NCBI GenBank assembly: GCA_902579105.1
Contig: CACHFM010000001.1
Span: 62,001-126,000, forward strand
Length of the DNA: 64,000 nucleotides
Direction of reading: 5' to 3'
From: an uncultured Pelagibacteraceae bacterium
Lineage (GTDB): Bacteria; Pseudomonadota; Alphaproteobacteria; Pelagibacterales; Pelagibacteraceae
Shown: piece by piece, positions 56,970-64,000 of the stretch
Numbering within the stretch: position 1 is the stretch's first letter
Layout of the letters: each line of letters opens with the position of its first letter
The notes under the pieces: model-generated
Told to the model about the DNA's origin: nothing
Seen by the model: only the letters and a program-made list of their open reading frames with translations
Databases searched by the model: none
Translations under genes and position numbers: made by a program

Positions 56970-57833
56970 TTATTTTTGACAAGAATCACAAAAAAAAGTT
57001 GATCTATTGGAACTAATCTTTTTTTTTATATAATGTTCACATTTTAAATTTTTACATTTACTTCCTTCTTGCTGATAAACTTTAAAATTTTTTTGAAAAC
57101 CTCCTTTTAATCCTGATATATTTTTAAAATCTCTAATGCTAGATCCTCCCTTACTGATAGCCTTAAGAAGAATTTTTTTAGAATTTAATATTATTCTTTG
57201 ACATTCATTTTTAGTTAATAATTTTGCTTTTTTAAATGGATTTATTCTACTCAAAAATAAAATTTCACTTGCATATATATTGCCAATTCCTGAAACAAAT
57301 CTCTGATCAAGTAAAAAACTTTTTATATCTTTATTTTTATTTTTAAAAAAATTATACACATAAGTTAAATTAAAATTTTTATCAAATGGTTCTGGTCCTA
57401 GATGATTAAATCTTTTTTTTAAGTCCAAGCTATCTTTTATAATTTGAAAAAAACCAAAACGTCTTGGATCATTATAAATTACTTTAAAATTATTAAAAAT
57501 TATTTCTAAATGATTATGTTTTGATGGAAGAAAAGGTGATTGATAAAAACTGGTATTTGTAATTTTATTAATCTTTTTATTATCAACAATATGAATTGTG
57601 CCTGACATACCCAAATGAATTAGACAATAACTACCTTGAGACAAATGTATAATTAAATATTTTGAAAATCTTCCTACTTTAATTATTTTTTTATTATTTA
57701 GATAACTGTTAAAATTTAAAGGTATTTTAAATCTTAAATTCCTATTTCTAATTATTACTTTTTTAACCTTTTTTTGTTTAATTTTTTTATCTAGAGACTT
57801 TCTAACAATTTCTACTTCTGGTAATTCTGGCAT
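56970..57833 (-). CDS. mutM: formamidopyrimidine-DNA glycosylase (Fpg/MutM)
   Basis: Fpg removes 8-oxoguanine and ring-opened purines and cleaves the abasic site. The catalytic N-terminus MPELPEVEIVRKSLD has Pro1 (after Met removal) and Glu2. The middle has YNDPRRFGFFQ and the H2TH region VSGIGNIYASEILF. The C-terminal zinc finger is C-x4-C...C-x2-C (CKNLKCEHYI, FFCDSCQK), a spacing also seen in other alphaproteobacterial Fpg. The 287 residues are normal. It is divergent from ubiE (31 nt). Confidence 0.95.
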   Translation of the reverse strand: MPELPEVEIVRKSLDKKIKQKKVKKVIIRNRNLRFKIPLNFNSYLNNKKIIKVGRFSKYLIIHLSQGSYCLIHLGMSGTIHIVDNKKINKITNTSFYQSPFLPSKHNHLEIIFNNFKVIYNDPRRFGFFQIIKDSLDLKKRFNHLGPEPFDKNFNLTYVYNFFKNKNKDIKSFLLDQRFVSGIGNIYASEILFLSRINPFKKAKLLTKNECQRIILNSKKILLKAISKGGSSIRDFKNISGLKGGFQKNFKVYQQEGSKCKNLKCEHYIKKKISSNRSTFFCDSCQK

Positions 57834-57864
57834 TTGACACTATATTGAATATATATTTTTTTTT

Positions 57865-58569
57865 ATGCAACAAAATCTTCAAAATAAAAAAGGGCTAGTA
57901 GAAGGTGTGTTTAATCAAGTCTACAGCAAATATGACTTGATGAACGACTTTATGTCTCTTGGCATACATCGTTTTTGGAAAAAAAGTCTTATTAATATGA
58001 TGAACCCATCTTTAAATAAAAAATTAATTGATGTTGCATGTGGTACTGGAGATATTGGTAAACTTTTTTTGGATAGTACTAATAAAGATAATAAAATTAC
58101 ATGTATTGATCCAAATAAAGAAATGATAGGGCAAGGAAGACAAAAACTGTCAAAATATAAAAATATTGAATGGATAATCTCTCCAGCAGAAAAATTACCA
58201 TTGCCTAATAATACATTTGATTTTTATACTATTAGTTTTGGTTTACGTAATACTAAAGACCTAAATAAAGCTCTTGCAGAAGCTTATAGAGTATTAAAAC
58301 CTGGTGGTCGTTACTTATGTTTAGAATTTTCTAAAATTCAAAATTCTAATCTAGATTTTATTTATAAAAAATATTCAAAATTTATTCCAATATTGGGGAA
58401 ATTTGTTGTTGGTGAAAAAGAACCTTATAAATATTTGATTGATAGTATTGAAAAATTTGTAAATCAAGATGAATTAATTGAATTAATGAAGAATAATAAA
58501 TTTAAAAAATGTTCTTATAGAAATTTTTCTGGAGGCATTGTGTCAATTCATAGTGGATGGAAATTTTAA
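57865..58569 (+). CDS. ubiE: ubiquinone/menaquinone C-methyltransferase UbiE
   Basis: UbiE methylates C2 of the ubiquinone ring. The protein has 234 residues and shows VFNQVYSKYDLMNDFMSLGIHRFWK, the SAM motif LIDVACGTGDIGKLFL and the UbiE motif TISFGLRNTKDLNKALAEAYRVLKPGGR. Its end overlaps ubiB by 13 nt, so the two are coupled. The promoter must lie in the 31-bp gap with mutM. Confidence 0.95.
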   Translation: MQQNLQNKKGLVEGVFNQVYSKYDLMNDFMSLGIHRFWKKSLINMMNPSLNKKLIDVACGTGDIGKLFLDSTNKDNKITCIDPNKEMIGQGRQKLSKYKNIEWIISPAEKLPLPNNTFDFYTISFGLRNTKDLNKALAEAYRVLKPGGRYLCLEFSKIQNSNLDFIYKKYSKFIPILGKFVVGEKEPYKYLIDSIEKFVNQDELIELMKNNKFKKCSYRNFSGGIVSIHSGWKF

Positions 58570-60137
58570 TGATTAATAAGTTTATAATTCTATTTAAATT
58601 AGCAAGAAAAGTTGCAAAATCTGATATCCTTAATATTGCCACTAAATTTAAAAAACCTCCTCTAGTAATTAAATTATTTTTTCAACTCTTATCATTCTCA
58701 TTTAAAAAGAGAGATCAAAATGACTTCAATAAAGATGAAGGTGAAAGACTTTCTGCTTCTTTAGAGTCTATGGGAACAACCTTTATAAAACTAGGACAAT
58801 TCTTAGCCACAAGACCAGATATTATTGGTGAAGAACTATCAAATAAACTTGAAAAATTACAAGATCGTCTCCCACCATTTTCTATTAATCAAGCAAGAGA
58901 AATTATTAAAAATGATCTTGGTGAGGATACATATAATTCAATAATTGACTTAAGTGAACCTGTTGCAGCTGCATCGATTGCTCAAGTTCATAAAGCAAAA
59001 ATAAATGACAATGGAACGATTAAAGATGTGGCAATAAAAATTTTACGACCAGATATTAAAAAAATATTCAATGAAGAAATAGATGCCATAATGCTTTTTG
59101 CTTTCATTATTGAGACTTTAATAAAAAAAACAAAAAGATTGAAACTTGTTGAGGTAGTCTTTTTATTAAAAGAAATAACTAATCTTGAAATGGATCTAAG
59201 ATTTGAAGCGGCAGCTGCTAATGAATATGCAGAAAATACAAAAAACGACACAGGATTTAAAGTTCCTCAAATATATTGGAATTTTACAAGTGAAAATGTA
59301 ATGACATTAGATTGGATTAATGGAATTTCTATAAGAGAAACTGAGGAACTTAAAAGAAGAAAATTAGACCCTAACAAAATTGCTGAAGATATTATTCAAC
59401 ACTTCTTAAGACATGCAGTTAGAGATGGATTTTTTCACGCAGATATGCATCAAGGAAATATTTTTATTGATAATAATGGTCAAATAGCACCTATTGATTT
59501 TGGAATAATGGGTAGACTAGACAAAGCTAGCAAAAGATTTTTAGCTGAAATTTTATTTGGATTTATTCAAAGAGATTATAAAAAAGTTGCAGAAGTTCAT
59601 TTGATAGCAGGTCTGGTGCCTAATAATGTTCCAATTGATGACTTGGCTCAAGCCTTAAGATCAATAGGAGAGCCAATATTTGGACAATCAGTAAAAGACA
59701 TATCTGGTGGTAAACTCTTAAAACAATTATTTGATGTAACTGAAAAGTTTAATATGCAAACTCAACCTCAACTGTTAATGTTACAAAAAACTATGGTAGT
59801 AGTTGAAGGTGTAGCAAGAAAATTAAACCCAGATACAAATATATGGATAACTTCAAAGCCAGTGCTTGAAAGTTGGTTAAAGGAAACAAAAGATCCAATA
59901 AGCAACTTTAATGAAACATTAAAAAATACTTCTGAAGTAATTAAACGATTACCAGAATTTCCAGAAATTATGGATAAAGCTAATCAGGCTTTAACTTTTC
60001 TAGCTAGTGGACAAATTCCTCAAAACTCAAACTCTTATAATGCTTTAAATAATAAAAAATCTGAAATGATTGCTTTTAGAAATCAGTCTATTATTGGATT
60101 ATTAGTTCTTGTAATTTTTGGACTATTGGTATTTTAA
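58557..60137 (+). CDS. ubiB: ubiquinone biosynthesis kinase-like ATPase UbiB
   Basis: UbiB is an ABC1/ADCK atypical kinase needed for ubiquinone assembly. The protein has 526 residues. The KxGQ motif is FIKLGQFLATRPD, the Ala-rich nucleotide loop is PVAAASIAQVHKAKI, and the catalytic loops are FHADMHQGNIFID and IAPIDFGIMGRL. A C-terminal membrane helix (about 505-526, SIIGLLVLVIFGLLVF) anchors it. It overlaps ubiE and is followed 8 nt later by coaBC. Confidence 0.95.
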   Translation: MEILMINKFIILFKLARKVAKSDILNIATKFKKPPLVIKLFFQLLSFSFKKRDQNDFNKDEGERLSASLESMGTTFIKLGQFLATRPDIIGEELSNKLEKLQDRLPPFSINQAREIIKNDLGEDTYNSIIDLSEPVAAASIAQVHKAKINDNGTIKDVAIKILRPDIKKIFNEEIDAIMLFAFIIETLIKKTKRLKLVEVVFLLKEITNLEMDLRFEAAAANEYAENTKNDTGFKVPQIYWNFTSENVMTLDWINGISIRETEELKRRKLDPNKIAEDIIQHFLRHAVRDGFFHADMHQGNIFIDNNGQIAPIDFGIMGRLDKASKRFLAEILFGFIQRDYKKVAEVHLIAGLVPNNVPIDDLAQALRSIGEPIFGQSVKDISGGKLLKQLFDVTEKFNMQTQPQLLMLQKTMVVVEGVARKLNPDTNIWITSKPVLESWLKETKDPISNFNETLKNTSEVIKRLPEFPEIMDKANQALTFLASGQIPQNSNSYNALNNKKSEMIAFRNQSIIGLLVLVIFGLLVF

Positions 60138-60145
60138 TTCTGCAA

Positions 60146-61351
60146 ATGAAAAATCTGTTAAATAAAAAAATTTTATTCATAATATGTGGAGGTATTTCTG
60201 CATATAAAAGTCTTGAAACAATAAGGCTTTTTAAAAAGAATGGTGCAGAAATAAAAACCATCCTTACTGCGAGTGCAAAAGAATTTGTTACTCCACTTTC
60301 AGTAACATCTCTTTCTCAAGGTAAAGTTTATAGCGATTTATTCAACGTAGAAAATGAATCAGAAATGGATCATATTTCTCTTTCAAGATGGGCTGATGTA
60401 ATTTTGATTGCACCTGCAACGGCAAATACAATCTCAAAATTAGCTCAAGGAACAACTGATGATTTGGCATCAACTGTAGTTTTAGCTTCTGATAAAAATA
60501 TTATTTTAGCTCCTGCAATGAATGTAAGAATGTGGGAGCACCCAACTACTAAAATAAATTTAAAAAAACTTAAAGAATTTGGATATAAAGTAATTGGTCC
60601 AGAAATTGGCGATATGGCATGTGGAGAATATGGTGAGGGTAAAATGTCAGACCCATTAATTATCGCTAAAGAAATAGACAAATATTTTTTAATTCAGAAA
60701 AATAGTAAAAAATTTAAAGCTTTAGTTACAGCAGGTCCAACAAACGAATATATAGATCCTGTTCGATTTATTACAAATAAATCGAGTGGTAAACAAGGAT
60801 ATGAACTAGCTAAATCACTATTAAAAAAAGGTTTTGATACCACGTTAATATCTGGTCCCACTAATCTTGAAATTAATAATGACATTAATCTAATTAAAGT
60901 TGAAACAGCAGATGAAATGTTGGTAGCAACTCAAGAAAACTTACCTGTTGATGTAGCTATATTTTCAGCTGCTGTAGCAGACTTTAAAATTGATAAGAAA
61001 TATCAAATTAAAATTAAGAAACAAGAAAATTTAAATTTAAATTTAGAAAAGAATGTAGACATACTTAACTATATATCTAATCATAATTCAATGAGACCCA
61101 AACTTGTTATAGGATTTGCTGCAGAAACAAATGAAATTAATAAAAATGCAGAAGAAAAATTGAATAAAAAGAATTGTGATTGGATAATTTCTAATGATGT
61201 ATCAGACAAAGATATTGGATTTAATTCTGATTATAATGAAGTTACTATTCATTATAAGAATAAAGATCTTAAAAGAGAAAAACTTTCATATAAAAAAAAA
61301 TCTGGAATATCTGATGAAGTAGTTGATAGAATAATTGATCAATTAAATTAA
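60146..61351 (+). CDS. coaBC: phosphopantothenoylcysteine decarboxylase/synthetase (CoaBC/Dfp)
   Basis: This bifunctional flavoprotein makes 4'-phosphopantetheine for coenzyme A. The CoaC half (about 1-185) has CGGISAYKSLETIRLF, the substrate loop APAMNVRMWEHP and the active-site Cys in GDMACGEYGEGKM. The CoaB half (about 190-401) has LVTAGPTNEYIDPVRFITNKSSGKQG and FSAAVADFKI. The 401 residues are complete. The stop overlaps the dut ATG by one base. Confidence 0.95.
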   Translation: MKNLLNKKILFIICGGISAYKSLETIRLFKKNGAEIKTILTASAKEFVTPLSVTSLSQGKVYSDLFNVENESEMDHISLSRWADVILIAPATANTISKLAQGTTDDLASTVVLASDKNIILAPAMNVRMWEHPTTKINLKKLKEFGYKVIGPEIGDMACGEYGEGKMSDPLIIAKEIDKYFLIQKNSKKFKALVTAGPTNEYIDPVRFITNKSSGKQGYELAKSLLKKGFDTTLISGPTNLEINNDINLIKVETADEMLVATQENLPVDVAIFSAAVADFKIDKKYQIKIKKQENLNLNLEKNVDILNYISNHNSMRPKLVIGFAAETNEINKNAEEKLNKKNCDWIISNDVSDKDIGFNSDYNEVTIHYKNKDLKREKLSYKKKSGISDEVVDRIIDQLN

Positions 61352-61788
61352 TGGCAAAAGTTCTTATCAAAAAGTTAGCTTCTTCAGTTGAATTACCCAC
61401 TTATAAAACAGATGGCGCATCAGGGATGGATTTAATGGCCTTCATAAAAGAATCAATAACCCTTAAACCTAATTCATCATGTTTGGTACCAACAGGTATT
61501 TCAGTTGCATTTTCTAGTGATTTTGAAATACAAATAAGACCAAGATCAGGTTTAGCGGCAAAAAACAATATAAGCGTATTAAATACACCTGGAACTATCG
61601 ATAGTGATTATAGAGGAGAAATTAAAGTGATACTTTTTAACCATAGTAATAGTGATTTTTTAATTAACAACAAAGATAGAATAGCACAAATGATTTTAAC
61701 TCCAGTTATAAAAATGGATCTTGAGGAAACAGAAAATCTTCCTGAAACAATTAGAGGAGAGGGTGGATTTGGCTCAACTGGAAAATGA
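61351..61788 (+). CDS. dut: dUTP diphosphatase
   Basis: Dut hydrolyses dUTP to dUMP and keeps uracil out of DNA. The 145-residue trimer-type protein has the five motifs: GASGMDLMAF, RPRSGLAAKNNI, LNTPGTIDSDYRGEIKVI, RIAQMIL and the C-terminal GEGGFGSTGK. The coaBC-dut order is common in proteobacteria. Its TGA overlaps the next start (ATGA). Confidence 0.96.
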   Translation: MAKVLIKKLASSVELPTYKTDGASGMDLMAFIKESITLKPNSSCLVPTGISVAFSSDFEIQIRPRSGLAAKNNISVLNTPGTIDSDYRGEIKVILFNHSNSDFLINNKDRIAQMILTPVIKMDLEETENLPETIRGEGGFGSTGK

Positions 61789-62528
61789 GCAGAAAATTAA
61801 ATAAAAAAGAAATTGAAAAATTTTCAAGACAAATAATCTTAAAAAATATTGGTGTATTAGGACAAAAAAAAATTCTTAGCTCAAAAGTTTTAATAATTGG
61901 AATGGGTGGCCTTGGAAGTCCTGCAGCAGATTTTTTGGCCCGATCTGGTGTTGGAACGCTAGGAATAGTAGACTACGATATTATTAGTCTTTCTAACTTA
62001 CATAGGCAGAGTTTATATGACGAAAAAGAAATAAATCAATCAAAAGTAAAAATGGCCAAAAAAAAATTAAATAAAATTAATTCAAAAGTAAGAGTGAATA
62101 TTTTTAATTTTAAACTTGATAAAAATAAATTTGAAAAAATTATAAAAAAATATGACTATATAATTGATGGTACTGACAATTTTAAAAGTAAATTTTTAAT
62201 AAACGATCTATGCCTTAAACATAAAAAATATCTTGTAACAGGCGCAATAAGTAAGTTTGATGGTCACATTTTTACTTTTGATTTTAGGAACAAAAATATT
62301 GCCTCTTTAAGAGATTTTTACCAAGAGGAAATTATTACAGATGAGGTATTAAATTGTGAATATGAAGGAATATTGGGAACAGTAGCTGGAATAGTTGGAG
62401 TTATGCTTGCAAATGAAGTGTTAAAACAAATTTTAAGTATTGGAAAAAATTTAAACGGATTTATTTTAATTCTAGATTTATTAAATTTAAGTTTTAGAAA
62501 AGTAAAAATAAAAAAAAGAAAAAAGTGA
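61785..62528 (+). CDS. MoeB/ThiF-type E1-like adenylyltransferase lacking zinc cysteines
   Basis: The protein has 247 residues with the ThiF/MoeB/HesA fold, which adenylates the C-terminal Gly of MoaD- or ThiS-like proteins. The ATP loop GMGGLGSPAADFLARSGVG, the DYDIISLSNLHRQ segment and DGTDNFKSKFLINDLC are kept. The two CxxC zinc pairs of MoeB are not: NIASLRDF replaces the usual PCYRCLF, and the C-terminus is Lys/Arg only. A Cys remains in the expected catalytic-loop position (LNCEYEGILGTVAG). No MoaD, ThiS or rhodanese partner is nearby. It overlaps dut by 4 nt and the SH3 gene by 4 nt. Confidence 0.82.
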   Translation: MSRKLNKKEIEKFSRQIILKNIGVLGQKKILSSKVLIIGMGGLGSPAADFLARSGVGTLGIVDYDIISLSNLHRQSLYDEKEINQSKVKMAKKKLNKINSKVRVNIFNFKLDKNKFEKIIKKYDYIIDGTDNFKSKFLINDLCLKHKKYLVTGAISKFDGHIFTFDFRNKNIASLRDFYQEEIITDEVLNCEYEGILGTVAGIVGVMLANEVLKQILSIGKNLNGFILILDLLNLSFRKVKIKKRKK

Positions 62529-62983
62529 AAATAACATCATCAATAAAAAATATTTTTATATTCACTTTTTTAACATTTCTAATCACTTTTAGTAATGCAG
62601 ATGAGATATTTGTTTCTCTAAAAAAAAATAAAGTGAATGTTCGTTACGGTCCAAGTTTTGACTCAGATGTAAAATATGTTTATAAAAAAATAAATTTACC
62701 ATTAAAGCAGATAGATAAAAAAGAAAATTTTAGAAGAATAATCGATTTAAAAAATAATAGTGGATGGATACATATCTCTCAATTAAAAAAAAATACTTCT
62801 GTCATTGTAACAAATGATAAAATTTTATTTAAAAACCCAACCTCATTTGCAAAACCAATAGCTCAAATTAAAAAAGGGAAATTGCTTATAATTCAAAAAT
62901 GCGAAAAAAAATGGTGTAAAGTAAATGAAAAAAAATTTTCAGGATGGATAAAAAAAAATAATATTTGGGGCGAAGTTAATTAA
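62525..62983 (+). CDS. secreted SH3-domain protein
   Basis: A 152-residue exported protein. The start is GTG, overlapping the previous stop (GTGA). A signal peptide ([16 protein letters not shown]) is followed by two bacterial SH3-like units: [18 protein letters not shown]...GWIHISQL (about 35-88) and an SH3-like half with [22 protein letters not shown] at the end. Such proteins are often envelope or peptidoglycan-associated in alphaproteobacteria. The role is unknown. The 3' end overlaps the convergent katG by 8 nt. Confidence 0.8.
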   Translation: MKITSSIKNIFIFTFLTFLITFSNADEIFVSLKKNKVNVRYGPSFDSDVKYVYKKINLPLKQIDKKENFRRIIDLKNNSGWIHISQLKKNTSVIVTNDKILFKNPTSFAKPIAQIKKGKLLIIQKCEKKWCKVNEKKFSGWIKKNNIWGEVN

Positions 62984-64000
62984 GATCAAAACGATCTAGA
63001 TTCATAACTTTTGTCCAGGCAGAAACAAAATCTTTTACAAATTTTTGAGAAGAATCTTTGCAAGCATAAACTTCTGCAAGAGCTCTCAATTGAGAGTTTG
63101 AACCAAAAATTAGGTCTACTCTTGATCCCTTCCATTTATTTTTATTTGATTTTCTATCTTTACCAATAAAATATTGCTCAGATTTATCAGTTTCTTTCCA
63201 AGTAGTATTCATATCAAGCAAATTAACAAAATAGTCTGTCGACAGAGTACCTGGATTTTTTGTAAAAACTCCATTTTTAGATTTATCATAATTAGTATCT
63301 AAAACTCTCATTCCACCAACAAGAACTGTCATTTCAGGTGCTGTTAGTTGCATTAATTGAGCTTTATCAATTAATTTTTCTTCTGCAGAAACATTTGATT
63401 TACCTTTTTTTTGATAATTTCTAAAACCATCAGCTTGTGGTTCTAACAATCCAAATGAGTGAATATCAGTTTGGTTTTGTCTTGCATCTCCTCTACCAGG
63501 TAAAAATGGAACGTAAACTTTATGACCTGCCCTTTTTGCAGCAATTTCTATTCCTACATTTCCACCTAATACAATAAGGTCTGCCATTGATACTGATTTA
63601 TTTTTTGTATCAAATGATTTCTTAATTTTTTTAAGTGATTTAATAACTTTTGTAAGTTGTTTTGGATTATTAACTTTCCAGCTTTTTTGTGGTTCTAATA
63701 ATATTCTTGCACCATTTGCACCACCTCTTTTATCAGAACCTCTATATGTTGAGGCAGAAGCCCAAGCTGTAGAAACTAGATCCGAAACGGTTATTTTAGA
63801 TTTTAGAATTTTAGATTTTAAATTTTTAATATCTGCTGATTTAAGTTTATATTTTGGTTTATCTATTGGGTCTTGCCAAATAAGTTCTTCTTTAGGAATC
63901 TCACTTCCTAAATAACAAGTTCTTGGACCCATATCTCTATGTGTTAACTTAAACCAAGCTCTTGCAAATGCATCAGCAAACTCATCTGGATTGTTATAAA
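62976..64000 (-). CDS. katG: catalase-peroxidase KatG, 5' truncated
   Basis: KatG is a heme enzyme that removes hydrogen peroxide by catalase and peroxidase activity. The frame stays open to the window edge, so the ORF-track Met (63932) is internal. The upstream codons give [22 protein letters not shown], containing the proximal heme His (KLTHRDMGP). The C-terminal half continues with [27 protein letters not shown] and [15 protein letters not shown]. About 341 residues are visible of about 720. The distal active site (RW..H) and Met-Tyr-Trp adduct residues lie outside. No OxyR regulator is in view. Confidence 0.94.
   Translation of the reverse strand, partial: YNNPDEFADAFARAWFKLTHRDMGPRTCYLGSEIPKEELIWQDPIDKPKYKLKSADIKNLKSKILKSKITVSDLVSTAWASASTYRGSDKRGGANGARILLEPQKSWKVNNPKQLTKVIKSLKKIKKSFDTKNKSVSMADLIVLGGNVGIEIAAKRAGHKVYVPFLPGRGDARQNQTDIHSFGLLEPQADGFRNYQKKGKSNVSAEEKLIDKAQLMQLTAPEMTVLVGGMRVLDTNYDKSKNGVFTKNPGTLSTDYFVNLLDMNTTWKETDKSEQYFIGKDRKSNKNKWKGSRVDLIFGSNSQLRALAEVYACKDSSQKFVKDFVSAWTKVMNLDRFDLN

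Noticed and set aside
56919-56982. N-terminal extension of S20 in the ORF track
   Set aside because: S20 proteins begin MANTKSA; the extra codons overlap the intergenic and mutM end and are not family-like.

Overview
The window looks like a piece of a streamlined, very AT-rich alphaproteobacterial genome, most likely SAR11 (Pelagibacterales). Base composition is strongly A/T in coding and non-coding DNA alike, proteins are rich in Lys, Ile and Asn, and genes are packed with 1-17 nt overlaps. Only one gap exceeds 300 bases. Gene orders are alphaproteobacterial: cobS-cobT, a RegB-type redox kinase, argH-lptM-lysA, dnaN/dnaA-rpsT-mutM facing ubiE-ubiB-coaBC-dut, and a Suv3-like helicase followed by fdxA and carD. 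The SAR11 assignment rests on composition and gene order read by eye, not on a phylogeny. No rRNA, CRISPR array, insertion sequence, prophage or integrase was seen.

Layout. 1-2630: cobS (5' truncated) and cobT. 2627-5973: regB and gyrB on the minus strand. 6138-8758: three accessory surface-type genes (FkbM methyltransferase, GT17 glycosyltransferase, Gfo/Idh/MocA oxidoreductase) and tRNA-Ser(GGA). 8762-18328: one long minus-strand translation cluster (GT4 glycosyltransferase, thrS, infC, rpmI, rplT, pheS, pheT, lepA) that runs on into the Gfo and GT17 genes. 18371-25055: an alpha/beta hydrolase, then glutamate synthase gltD-gltB. 25238-26888: uppP and an EamA permease. 26914-32023: a GBBH/TauD-like dioxygenase and pyruvate dehydrogenase aceF-aceE. 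32103-33853: tRNA-Arg(ACG), a tiny membrane ORF, a PaaI thioesterase and guaC. 33850-37250: a TAXI-type TRAP transporter. 37322-40510: an aminotransferase and acetoacetyl-CoA synthetase. 40684-44750: helicase, TerB-like, fdxA, carD. 44812-44895: an unlisted 27-residue Lys/Arg peptide gene. 45096-46918: an AMP-ligase and tRNA-Leu(CAA). 46983-53835: DedA/YqaA, dsbB, coq7, HNH, esterase, TlpA-like, argH, lptM, lysA, plsC. 53832-56919: dnaN, dnaA, rpsT. 56970-62983: mutM, ubiE, ubiB, coaBC, dut, a MoeB-like E1 and an SH3 protein. 62976-64000: katG, 5' truncated.

How the parts work together. The window combines core information processing (gyrase, DnaA/clamp, translation factors, Phe and Thr charging, MutM, Dut) with central metabolism (PDH, GOGAT, acetoacetate activation, Arg and Lys end steps, ubiquinone and CoA synthesis). 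A few accessory genes probably act on glycans.

The most unusual observations are: (1) a rearranged pyruvate dehydrogenase, with a lipoyl domain at the N-terminus of E1 (AceE) and none on the adjacent E2; (2) a complete small transcription unit for a 27-aa peptide made only of Met, Ala, Lys, Arg and Thr, with a consensus -35, a perfect 20-bp palindrome, a GGAG ribosome site and a strong terminator, facing a CarD regulator that itself carries a Lys-rich repeated N-terminal tail; (3) a perfect DnaA box between the -35 and -10 of a likely guaC promoter; (4) 16-bp tandem repeats beside a nearly pure A/T tract upstream of dnaA; (5) a terminator-like hairpin between the TRAP binding protein and permease genes; (6) tRNA genes placed 7-13 nt from co-directional protein genes.
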